Below are positions 1 to 10,692 of a stretch of DNA of 64,000 nucleotides, one piece after another. A program made the position numbers and the translations under genes. Within the stretch, counting starts at the first letter, position 1, and every line of letters starts with the position of its first letter. The stretch is from Mantamonas sphyraenae (taxonomy: Eukaryota > CRuMs > Mantamonadidae): assembly GCA_026936335.1 (NCBI GenBank), contig JAPMXV010000050.1:186001-250000 (forward strand). Direction: 5' to 3'. Under the pieces are notes generated by a model. The model was given only the letters and a program-made list of their open reading frames with translations. It was not told where the DNA came from and ran no database searches.

Positions 1-3000
1 TTCTTGCCTGCCGGGGGTCCAAACACGTTGCGTCCACGCTTGCCGTAGTTGTCCTCAATGGCCTGCTGCACACTCTGTGCACTCGTGCGTGCCGAAAAGT
101 GCAACGTCACATACTTGTACGGCGACTTGTCTTCCTTGCCCTCGTCTGTGCCCGGCAACAAAAGACGCCCTGCGCCTCCGCCTGCGCCTCCGCCACCGCC
201 ACCGCCGTTGCCACTGGCTCCGTCGTTGCCATCCTCGCCGTTCTTGGCTTTGCCCTTGCCCTTGGCGTCGGCCTCGCCACCCTTGAGCAACTGCTGCCAG
301 TTGGCCGTGGTCATGCCGCCCATGGCCATCTGTGCATTGGCAGCGCGTGCGGCTGCGCGTTCGGCCAGCTTCTTGGTGGCCTTGCGGAAAAAGTCGTCTG
401 CAATCACACTCTTGCCTGTGCCTGTGACACCCGTGAGCAACACGTGGCGATCCACACGCAGGCAGGCTTCCATCATGTACTGGTAGCGCAGGGTGTCCAC
501 AGTGGGCACCAGCACCTGGTGCGACGGCGTGGCCGGATCGTACTCAAACGACGGCAACACGTCCGCCCAGCTCATCCACACCGCATCCCCGTCCGCGTCC
601 ACTTCCACAAAGTAGTCAAAGACCGTGTCTTGCGGCGGGATGACCACGTCTGCAAACAGCCCACGTGCCCAGTCGTCAAACAATTGCCGCGACTGTTCCG
701 TCAGGTTGCCACCCATGCTCCAGATAAACGCAAACGTAAACATGCGCGTCACCATCACCATCATGCGCTGCTCGTCCTCCTCTTCGTCGTCACTCTCCAT
801 GTCCATCAGCGCATTGCCACGCGCACGCAGTGCGGCTGCACCCGCTGCAGACACGCCGTTGGTGCCACCCCGCCGACGACGACGACGACGACGACGATCC
901 CACACCGCCGCCATTGCCTCCGTTGCCGCCTCCCAGTGCCTGTCCCGGTCCATCGTCGTCCCAGATCGACGTTGTCTTGCGACGTCCGCCGTCTTCGTCC
1001 TCCTCGTCCTCCTCCACGGGCGGATGGATGGTTTGCATCGGCGTGTCGTACTGCAACAGCACCGACTCGAGCATGGAACACAGCGACACAACCATGTTGA
1101 AGGGTGTCACGGGCACTTCGTTCGTGCACTTGCTCGACACAAAGTACAGGCCCCTGTCCACAAACTCCTCAAACAGGCCGTAGAACTGCTCACGCACGCT
1201 TTCCGTAAACAGAGTCACGCGTGTGTCCATCCACGTGCGCACGTACGGGCGCCACCCGATGGTGTCTTCGGGCATGTACACCATGCCGCAGCGTGACACC
1301 GTGGCCGGCGAGGCCTTGTGCAGGTCTTCCACCTCAAACAGCATGTGCATGGTGTCGATGAGGATGATGCGGTCGCCGTTGGGCAAACACAGCACGCGCG
1401 AGTCGTCCAGCACCGAGTTCATGTTTTCGATCCAGTTGGCATCCACGGGGCCGTCAAACACAACCCACTTCACAAAGTTGTTCTCCTCCACGTCCAGGCA
1501 CGCCTCGGTGATGGCCGACATCACACCAGGCTTAAAGTCCTTGGTCACCTCCGACGATTCGCCGTACAGCTCGCCCAAGGAGATGGCCTTGGGGTTCAGC
1601 ACGTACGTTTGCACCTCGTTGTACGGCAGATTCGGGTTCACGCCCTCGTGTCCCGATCGCTCGTGCAGCATCGTCATGGCCTGCTGCAGCGTCTGGTAGC
1701 ACGTTGTCTTGCCGCTCATGGTAGGGCCAATCAGCATCACGCCAAAGCGCGACTGCAGCGTCTCGTGCAGCTGGAGCACCTTGTCGATGAACGCCCCCTT
1801 GGGCTGCAGGTGGTTCATCTGCAGCACCTCCTCGATGGCGTCCTTCATCTCGCCCTGGTTCTTGGCGGGCAGCTCCGTGGTGGGGAACAGGTCCTTGATG
1901 ATGTGTTCAAACAGCACCACGTCCTCCTGCAGGAACTTGGGGATGTTGTTCTCCTTCATCGCCCGGATCAGCACCTTTTCCTCCTCCATGCCCTTGTTGG
2001 CACGCTTCATCTTGCCCGCCTGGTTCAGCACACTCTTCACGGCACGCAGCCCAAAGTCGTAGTGCTTCTGCTGCGACAGCTGCTCCGAGCTCAGTTTGTA
2101 CAGCTTCACCATCTTGTGGCTCAGGTTGCGTGCGTCCTCAAAGCCCTGCGAGTACAGCAGGTTCTCTGCAATCAGTTCGTAGTTGGGAATCATCATGGCC
2201 ACGGGACGGAACAGTGCCTTGAGGTTGTCCGGCAGCTCTGTGCGTCCGCTGTACCCGGGGTTCATCGTCACAAAGCAGCCAAACGACGGTTCCAGCGGCA
2301 TGTCGCCGTTCACATCGCCCTGTCCAAAGTTGAACGTCTTGCTCTCTGCACTCAGCGCCGTCTGGATGGTCTGGAGCATCGAGGCAATCACACTCAACAC
2401 CTCGATGTCGATGCGGTTAAACTCGTCGAAGCACGCCCATGCGCCCGCCTGGCACAATCCCTTGAAGAACTGTTCCATGAATGCGTAGCGCACGCCCTCG
2501 CCACAGTTGAACACCACACACTGCACCGCCAGCGCCTTGGCCAGATCCTTCACCGTTTCCGTCTTGCCCGTGCCTGCTGGGCCTGCGGGCGAGCCACCCA
2601 GATGCATGTTGAGTGCAGACGTGAGTGTCATGTAGCAACGGTCCGTGAGCGGCGTGATCACCAGGCGTGTGGTGGCTCCCAGGTACTCGAAGCGGTAGTT
2701 GAACGAGGCCGTGCCCTGGCGCACCACACACTGGTCGTCCTTGTCGTCCCAATAGTAACGCAGGCGGTTGATCCAGTCGTAGTCCGTCACCGAATCCACG
2801 TCGCCTTCGATCAGCTCCGCCACAATGTCGCGCGCGTGCACAACAATGGTGATGAGGGTGACCACGGTGATGCGCTGGAGGTCGTTCAGGCGGCCGGCCA
2901 CCATGGATGCATACATGCTCAGCTCCTCCTTCATCTGCCGCTTCTTCTCCTGCAGCAGCGTCTTTGTGTTGTCGCCCGCCAGCGCCATCTGTACATCGCG

Positions 3001-6000
3001 CGCCCAAAAGATCTGCCACACCGTGAGCACAATTTGCGCAGGGTACGCCAGCACCCACTTGGCACGCTCGCTCGTCTCGAAATCGCCCAGTGCGTTCTTC
3101 ATGATCTTTTTCAGCGTCTCGTGCATGCTCTTCTCCACCGTCTTGAGCCACTCCTCCACGCCGTAGCGCACGCGCGCGGCCTTGAGGAACGTCACCCGTT
3201 CGTTCTCGCCGGAAATCATGGCGTTCACGTCTGTGCTCTTGCTGTCCTGCGCAAACTGCAGCTTGTCAATGTTGGTGAAGCACTTGCGCAGGTGCGGCTG
3301 CACCGCCTGCGGCTTCTTGCTCTGCGACAGGATCTGCAGCATGTCCGTGTCCGACAGGAAGTAGAAGCGCGGGAACGCACGTCGCTTGGTCTCCAGGAAC
3401 TCTTCCAGCTTCTGTTTGATCTTTTCCAGGTGCTCGTTGCTCTTCTGGAACGTCTCCAGCAGTCCCGGTGTGATGCCTCCCTGCAGCGCGTTGGGATACT
3501 CCTTGGTGCGCATCATGATGTCCTTCCACGTCTTGTCCACCACGAGGAAGGCCTTGTACTCGCTGCTCAGGTGCCTTTGCATGTCCACCGCTGCAAAGAT
3601 GGCCTCCAGGTGGCGCCACTGCCGCTGGCACACCAGCCACTCGTCCAGCGTGGCCTGGAACAGACGCAGGTCGCGGTCCATCTGCTCCACCTCCTCCCGG
3701 ATGGGGTCCACGTAGCGCGACCCGGAAATCGTCGAGATGCTGATGATCGAGTCTTCCAACAGGATCATGATGTCCTCGACGGAGCCCAGAGTGTAGGCGT
3801 CGTTCTGGCCAGGGTACTTGTTGACAATAAAGTCGGTTTCCGCCCAGCGCATGCGGATGGTGTCCAGGGCGTCGATGAGCAGGGCCTCCTGCGTAGCCTC
3901 TGTGCTGATCATGCTGATTTCGTCCTTGTAGTCCATCACCTTCATGTTGAGCAGCAGGCCCAGGGTGAACGTCTCGTCGCGCACCACGTTGCGCTGGATG
4001 ATGTCTTCGATGCGCTCCCAGTGCCTCTGCTGCAACGCAGGGTTGCGCAGATCCAGCACCACCGGCAGCGTGAGTTTGAACTCGTCCACAGCCTCCTTGA
4101 GCTTCTTGACCACGGGGTTGTTGGGCAGGCCCACGTCCAGGCGGCGCACAATCTTGTGATACTTGAGCGTCTGGCTCTGGATCTCGTCTGCGTTGATGGC
4201 GTCGAACTGCGAGGTGGTCCACTCCGAGGTGAGCTCCTCCCACTCGTAGCGCGACTGCCACAGCAGCTTCTTGAGCGACAGATCGTGCTTCAGCGTCTCC
4301 AGGTTGTCGTACTTGGTGATGGGCTTGTTGAACAGCTCCTGGTAGTAGCTGTAGCGCTTGGCCTGCTCGTCGAGTTTCTCCACCTGACCAATGAGCTTGT
4401 TCAGGTACGTGAGCACCATTTGCAGGTCGTCCACGCGGTCGTCGCTGATGATGGCGTTCTGCGACGCACTCTTGAGCTCCAGCACCTCGCCACGCAACTT
4501 TTGGATCGACGTGGACAACTCTGTGGAGAAACGCGCAATGTTGGCATCCTTGGAGGCCTCTGCGATCTGGATGGAGGCCTTGAGCTTGGTGTACTCCGGC
4601 TGGAGCATCTGGAAGGCCGCCTTTTCCTCCTCGGGCACCTGCACGTCGTACTCGGCCATCATGTCGTAGTGGTTGCTCACCTGCTTGAACTTCTGCTTGA
4701 GCTCACGCTGGCGCGAGGTGATGTCCTGCAGGAAGGCAAGGTGGGACACAAAGTCCTCCACGGTGTCGGGCGGGCGCAGCAGACGCACGTTTGCGTCGTT
4801 GAGCTCGTCCAGCAGGTCTTTGTTCAGCGAGTATGCAATGACAGGCAGCAGCTTGTGGATGTCCGAGACGACGCGACGAGGCGAGGGCTCGAGAACGTCC
4901 TTGAAGGGTTGGACAATGACACGCACAATGCCCAGGTCTCTGTACTCGGGCAACTCTGCGATCTCCTGGCTCTGCTCGGCAAACTTGATCATGTAGTCGC
5001 GCAGGTTGTCCAGGGTGAGCAGACCCTGCTGGACGCCCGAACGCAGGCGTTCCATGTCCAGGGTGCGGTTCTCCACGTAGATGTCGCGGAAAAAGTCGTA
5101 GGACTTGCCGTACTTGTCGGCCTCCTGGAAGATGTGGCCGATGGCATTCTTCATGTTGGAAATCAGGCGCTGGTAGCGGTCGTCCTTCCAGATGATTTCC
5201 GAGAGCACGGGACCCTCGCTGTACTCGAAGCTCTCTGTGCGCTCGTTGAAGGTGGGGTTTGTAAAGGGACGGAACACGTCGTTCGTGATCATGCGACCCA
5301 CGTTCACAGACACGGTGTTTGTAAAATCCTGGATGACCAGGTCGACGCGGTCCTGCATGTCGTACATGCTCGGATCAAACATCAGATCGTCGCTCTGCAG
5401 GATCAGACGCAGCGAAAACGTAGGCACCTTTTCCACCTTGGTTTCCAGCAGACTGGCGGCTGCCAACGCATCTGCGTCCGCCTCTGCCGCTGCCTTGTCG
5501 CCTGCGCCACCTGCTGCGTTTGCGTCGTCGCCTGTGCCTGTGCCCTTGTCTGCCGCCGCTGCTGCTGCGGCTGCTGCCGAGACCGCCGACGACGAGGCAA
5601 TGGTCTTTGCCTTTTGTGCGGGTGCCTTTTGCGGCGTCATGGCCATGAGCATGTCCTCCACCGAGTCGACGGTGAGGAGATGCAGGGCGTCGATGACGAG
5701 GTAGTCGCAGAGGCGGATAAAGTTGGTCAGTCGACGACACAGCGATCCCTTGTGGGCAATCTGTGTGAAGGACATCTTGATGGTCTGCACATCGGTGTCG
5801 ATCTGGGCCATCAGGGTCTTGCCGTGCAGCTTGGCGGCGCGCGGGGTCATGTATGCGCCTCCGCCGCCTCCACCGACGCCAATGCCTGCCACCTTGGGGT
5901 TGAGCAGAGAGGCCAGCGAGGAATCCTTGCCCGAGAATTGGGAGATGGAGTTTGCGGCCTCCTGCTGGGCGGCGGCTGCGTTCTGGTTGTTTGTTTCCAG

Positions 6001-7665
6001 GTCGGCGTTGAGGAGGACGGTGTCGCAGCTCTCGTAGACCTCCTGCTGGACGGTGTCGGACAGCAGCTTGAGCTCCTCGCCCATTTTGTTCTTGTGGTGC
6101 TTCTGCTCCTCGAGAAAGTCGGGCAGGGAGTAGGTCTTGCCCGAGCGGAGGAGGTACAGGCGCATCTGCAGCATGTCGCAGCAGTGGTCGCGGACGTTGA
6201 GGAGGGCCTTGGACAGGGTGGGATGCAGGATGAAGAGAGAGTCTTCGAGTTTGGTCTTGTGTTCGTTGATGCGCTTGTTGCGGATGTTCTTCTTCCAAAC
6301 GGAAAACGCCTTCCACAGGCGGAACTTCTTGAAGAAGGCAATGCTCATGACGCGTGAAAACAGCAGCTGCTCGCGTTGCCACTGCTCCAACGACGTAAAG
6401 TCGGCCTCGCCGTTGACAAAGTGGGTCACGCCCAAACGCGACAGGGTGAAGTAGTCGTGTTCGTTGATGCGGTCGTGCGTGACAATGGTCAACTGGTACG
6501 GGTTGTGCGTGGTATGCGACGACCGCACAGGGTTCAAGTACACAAACTCCGACGAGTTGGGATGCTGGTGCAAATATTCGATAAACGTAAAGGGCGAGTG
6601 GTGCTCCTTGTGGTCGTTGGCCAGCAACCAATCGATAAACGAGTGCGTGGCCTTGGACGCAAGCTGTGCAGACTGCACCGTCTCCTCATCCGTCTCTGCG
6701 TGTGCCTTGCCTGCAGCCGATGAGCTGCTGCTGCTGCTGCTGCTGTTGCTGCTGCTATTGCTCGAGGGGAGGCTGCCGATAGGCGGGATGACGGGTGTGC
6801 TGGGCAACGGTTGCGGCTCAGGGGTGCCCTGCAAGGGCTCGAGAGGCTGCATCTTGGAATTGGTTGCCTGCACATGTGACGGATGCAAAGGGGGCAGAAG
6901 GTGTGAGTGGCAAGTGGGAGGGACAGCGCAGGACGGGTGGCGGGCGGACGAATTTTGGCGGGGGACGAAAACGGTTGCGCATGATGGGCAAAGGCGGGAA
7001 CGGGCCGGAAACGGGCAGGAAGAGGCAATGGGACGTACCTTGACGACGTTGTGTGTGCGTGGCCGAGAGCGGGAGGAAGCCTTGTGTTTGAGGTTGCGCG
7101 AAACATGGCGGAAGGTGAAGTTTGGGGCGGTGGAAGCACGCGAGGCTTGCTTGGAACCAGCGCCCTCTTGGTTTTCCGCGGCTGTGTCTGCATGGACGGC
7201 CGACACGGAGGCAAGGGAGGAGACAGTGGATGTCAAGGGCCTCTGGGAACGCAGAGAGAGGGTGCGCGGGGTGGTGGCAGCGCGTGACGAGGTGTACAGG
7301 CGGGCCGAAAGCGAAGAGTGACCGTTGGAGGCGTCGGCCGAGGAAGACGAAGACGCAGACGTCTGAGCCAACGAGGAGCCTCCCAGCCTATCCAGACGCA
7401 GCTTGAGGTCATCTGTGGTGTCGCGGGTGTGTGAAAATTGGGTTGTGTTGTCGTACACGCTGGCGACGGCGGAGGAGCCGACTGCGGTGGACGTCGAGTT
7501 GGAGTTGGCGCCCGACGACGACGACGACGACGACGATCCGGAGGAGGATGATCCGCTCGTTGTGTGCGTTTTGGCGTCGTCCTCCTCGTCGTTGTTGAAC
7601 GACAATGAGGAGCCGGTGCGGTGTCCTCGTGTGTGGAAAGCCGGTGTGTCCAGGTTTCCCGACAT
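1..7665 (-). CDS. Axonemal dynein heavy chain, N-terminal two thirds (partial)
   Basis: Force-generating heavy chain of a ciliary dynein, truncated by the left edge. The chosen start is ATG at 7665 (MSGNLDTP...). A serine-rich head is followed by an in-frame 171 nt GT-AG intron (7038..6868), a long tail/linker (DHC_N2 type), then the AAA ring. AAA1 carries the P-loop GPAGTGKT near 2559-2582 (about residue 1638), followed by CVVFNC. AAA2 has the variant P-loop GPTMSGKT near 1702-1728 and the SPATVSRCGMVY signature near 1290. AAA3 has LLTGVTGTGKS near 405-442 and runs out through FGPPAGKK at the edge. Family members are 4000-4600 aa, so AAA4-6, the stalk and the C-terminal part lie outside. The position of AAA1 fits a single-headed inner-arm type, but the subtype is unproven. 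The frame changes in a low-complexity linker between AAA2 and AAA3 (about 845-905). A 61 nt intron (905..845) would restore it; otherwise it is an indel. AAA3 also has a Gly-rich insert near 165-245. Confidence 0.95.
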
Positions 7666-7745
7666 TGTTGGGGTGGGTCGTTTCTTGGGTTGTGTGGTGG
7701 GAACTGCGCAGCGCGCTGGTCGCAACAAACGAAACGAAACGGAAC
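7666..7745. promoter_or_regulatory. Bidirectional promoter, dynein / glutathione peroxidase
   Basis: Eighty bases separate the two divergent start codons, so both promoters and both 5' leaders must lie here or overlap the neighbouring gene. No TATA box is visible. There is a GCGCAGCGCGC core, and the plus-strand leader is rich in CAAAC/GAAAC. Inferred from position only. Confidence 0.45.
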
Positions 7746-8440
7746 ATGACACAGACACAAAGGGGCAACGTGCAGGGAGGAATGGCACACATGGCCATGG
7801 CAGTGATGGCCGCTGTGGCGCTGGTGCTTGTGTGTGGAATGGCAAACGAGGTGGAGGGCAAGCGACCACCGCCGCCCGAGGACTTTTACGCTCTGAACGC
7901 GGTGGATATCGATGGGAAGAATGTGTCGTTTGCCCAATTCAAGGGAAAGGTGGTGTTGATTGTCAACGTGGCCAGCGAGTGTGGGTTGACCAAGAGCAAC
8001 TATCGTGAGCTGGCCAAGGTGAGCAAGCTGTTTCCGTCGCTGGAGATTCTGCTCTTCCCGTGCAACCAGTTTGGCAAGCAGGAGCCCGGCACGGCCACGC
8101 AGATCAAGGCGGCTGTGGATAGCTTTGCTGGCAAGGGGGCTCGCTTCCGCCTCATGCAGAAAATCAACGTCAACGGCAAGAAAAGCCACGACGTGTTCCG
8201 CTGGCTCAAAGCACACGCCTCGTTTCGCAACAAGAAGAAGATCCAGTGGAACTTTGCCAAGGTGAGTGGAGACCATGCGACATGAGGCAACACCAGAGAT
8301 GATGCTGACACACACACACTGCGCAGTTTCTGGTGAGCGACGACGGGAAGCAGGTGCTGCGCTTCCAGCCCGAGTATCCACCGCTGGAGATGAAGAGCGA
8401 AATCAAGTTGTACCTGGCTGGGGAAAAGGCAATCGAGTGA
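7746..8440 (+). CDS. Glutathione peroxidase, Cys type, probably secretory
   Basis: Thiol peroxidase that reduces hydrogen peroxide and lipid hydroperoxides. Two exons, 7746..8261 and 8327..8440, flank a 65 nt intron (GTGAGT...GCGCAG). The N-terminus has a hydrophobic stretch (MAVMAAVALVLVCGM) that looks like a signal peptide; ATG 7782 or 7791 could also start it. The catalytic tetrad is present: the peroxidatic residue in NVASECGLT is Cys rather than selenocysteine, Gln lies in FPCNQFGKQEPGT, and Trp-Asn lie in WNFAKFLV, which is split by the intron. The protein is about 193 aa, normal for the small monomeric Cys-GPx group that usually uses thioredoxin. That electron donor is inferred from the family. 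Confidence 0.93.
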
Positions 8441-8451
8441 TGCGTGTGTGT

Positions 8452-8465
8452 GGGGGGGGGGGGGG
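8452..8465. repeat. G14 homopolymer between convergent genes
   Basis: A run of about 14 G residues lies 11 bp after the glutathione peroxidase stop codon, in the 101 bp gap before the end of the LRR gene. It is probably part of the 3' untranslated region and is a likely site of length error. Confidence 0.8.
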
Positions 8466-8541
8466 AGAGAGAATGCATGGAGCAAACCACAAGAAAAAAA
8501 GGATGGGAGATGAAGTGACGTGTGTGTTTCTTGCCTCTGCT

Positions 8542-10472
8542 TCACGAGGGAGGTGGCTCTTGCAGGACGGCGGAGCCCTGCACACCCTGTTGGGCAAGAC
8601 GACGCAGATACTGGATGACGCCGCCGGGGCCGTCTCGCTCCCAAATCTGCTGGATGGGATAGCCAAACGGGTTGTCGTCGAGTTCGAGCTCCTCGAGGCT
8701 GGGCATCTGGGAGAGCTCGACGGGAAGGGTCTCGAAGCGGTTTTCGGCGACGAGGAGGACACGGAGGGAGGTCATGTTGATGACTTCGGCCGGAAGCATG
8801 TCCAGGTCGTTGTGGTTGAGGTACAGGTCTGTGACAGAGGTGAGTTCGCACCACATGTCCAAGGGCACAAACTCCAGCCGGTTGTCGTTCAGATTGAGCG
8901 TTTCCAGTCGGCCGAGCTTGCTGAGCGTGGCAGGCAGCACTTCCAGGTGGTTGTCACTGGCAAGCAGGCTCTTCAGCGAGCGCAGCGAACCAATGCTGTC
9001 GGGCAGTGTCACCAGCGAGTTTTCGCTGATGTTCAGCTTGGTGAGTGACTTGAGCTCACCAATGGAGTCTGGCAGCACGGCCAGATTGTTGCCGTCCACG
9101 TTGAGTTCCTTGATGGACTTGAGCTGACCCAACTCTTCAGGCAGCTCCGTCAGCGTGTTGTCCGACACCGTAAGCTCCATCAGCGTGTTGAGTTTGCCAA
9201 TGGAAGCCGGGAGTGTGTTGAGCTGTGACGTGATGGGAGTGCAAACCAAGGAGAAGGGGAGAGGGGAGGGAGGTGTCAGTGAGTGCGTGGGAGAGAAACA
9301 ACAGGTGGTCAATCAGCAAACCTACCTGGTTGTTCTTGAGAGAGAGTCTGCTGAGGGAAGCCATCTCGCCGATGCTCTCGGGCAATTCTGTGATCCTGTT
9401 GTCCCCAAGCATGAGCGACTTGACCTTGGACCACTGGCCGAGAAGGTCTGGGATGCCCTGGAGGCGGTTGTGGGAAATCTGCACGTCGGTGAGGTTGTTG
9501 AGTGCAAAGAGGGTGTCTGGAAGGGTGACGAGGCGATTGGCTTCCAAATCGAGGTCGGTAAGACTGTGGAGGTCGCCAATGGAGTCGGGCAGCTCCTGGA
9601 GCTGGTTGTACTGGACGCCGAGCTTGCCAAGGGCCTGGAGCTGGCCAATGGTGTCTGGGAGGAGCTGTAACTTGTTGGAGTACAAATGGAGCTCCTTGAG
9701 CGATTGGAGCTGGGCAATCTCGTCGGGAATCTCCGAGATGGCGTTGTGGTTGGCGTCGAGGACCTTGAGCTTTTCCAGGCACAGACGGCGGTGCCGAGGC
9801 TGGTGAGCTTGTTCTGACGCATGGACAGGTGGTTGAGGTTGACACACTGTGCAATCTCGGGACACAGCTCGTCCTGGAGTTTGTTGTAGCGCACATAGAG
9901 CTTTTGCAGGGCGGTCAATGCGCCGATGGCCTTGGGCAGCGTGGTGAGCTTGTTGTAGCGCAGGTCGAGCACCTTGAGTTTCTCGAGGCTGGCAATCTGT
10001 GCAGTGGACAGGTGGGCGGGGCAGGCGGGACGGAGGTGGGTGGGTGTCAGACACGGTGGCTTGTGTGGAGGAGGCGTGCGGGTTGAATCAGGAATCGGGC
10101 GAAGGGTGGGAGGGGAAAGCGAACCTGTTTTGGCATAAAGGTGAGTTGGTTCTCAGACAGGTTGAGTGTCTGGATGTTGGGCAGCTGAAAGAGCTCGGCA
10201 CTGAGAGAGCTGAGCTTGTTGCGGTAGAGAAACACCTCCTTGACGTGTACGAGGCTGCTGATGTTTTCCGGGATGGAGACGAGGTCGAGTTTGCTGAGAT
10301 CCACCCAGGTCTGCTTGGCCGATGCGGCCTCATCAATGAGCTTCAGAGCCTTCTCCAGCCCCGCAGAGCTGCCGTCTGCACCCGAGCTGTTGCCCTCGCC
10401 ACTGCTGCTGCTGCTGCCGCCGCTGTTGCTGCTGCTGCTGCTGCTGTTCTTGCCCTTGAACTTTGAGGACAT
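8542..10472 (-). CDS. SHOC2/PIRL-like leucine-rich repeat protein (apparent frameshift)
   Basis: Intracellular LRR scaffold with about twenty 23-residue repeats of the LPxxIGxLxxLxxLxxxxN type, as in SHOC2 and plant PIRL proteins, which bind Ras-like GTPases. Partner binding is inferred. Three exons: 10472..10125, 9996..9326 and 9222..8542, with introns of 128 nt (10124..9997) and 103 nt (9325..9223). The N-terminus is a Ser/Gly tract encoded by a CAG/AGC repeat (about 10400-10450). The repeats fill all exons and the tail is short (ends QEPPPS). Exon 2 is 671 nt, one short of a codon multiple. The reading frame slips inside one repeat near 9776-9786: TAVCA in one frame continues as LEKLKVLD in the next. 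One extra C in a CC run would make the LRR perfect, so the gene is probably intact. Confidence 0.88.
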
Positions 10473-10692
10473 CGCGGCAGGGGTGGGTTGGCTGCGCCAG
10501 GGTGCACCCAATGGAGCAGCAACATTGGACGCCCAGGGTTTGTGTCAGGATGCAACATGAGGGAGAGGGAAAACCCATGGCGCATGAATAGGATGGGCCA
10601 AGGAACACACAGAGAGTGATGTGGAAGGCTGGTTCCGCTTGTCTCGATGATTGTTGGCGTGGACAGGACCAACCAATCTGAGACGAGACGTG
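10473..10692. promoter_or_regulatory. Divergent intergenic region, LRR / acyl-CoA-synthetase-like
   Basis: Gap of 220 bp between the divergent start codons at 10472 and 10693. It should hold two promoters. No clear TATA or other motif is recognisable by eye. Confidence 0.35.

Noticed and set aside
1318-6357. A 1679-codon plus-strand open frame opposite the dynein gene
   Set aside because: Composition is His/Leu/Val/Gln-rich with no domain, exactly as expected from the complement of a biased-codon gene. The minus strand has unmistakable dynein motifs throughout.
10651-10692. Extension of the acyl-CoA-synthetase-like protein to 10651
   Set aside because: The extra codons start with TTG. The first ATG in frame is 10693.
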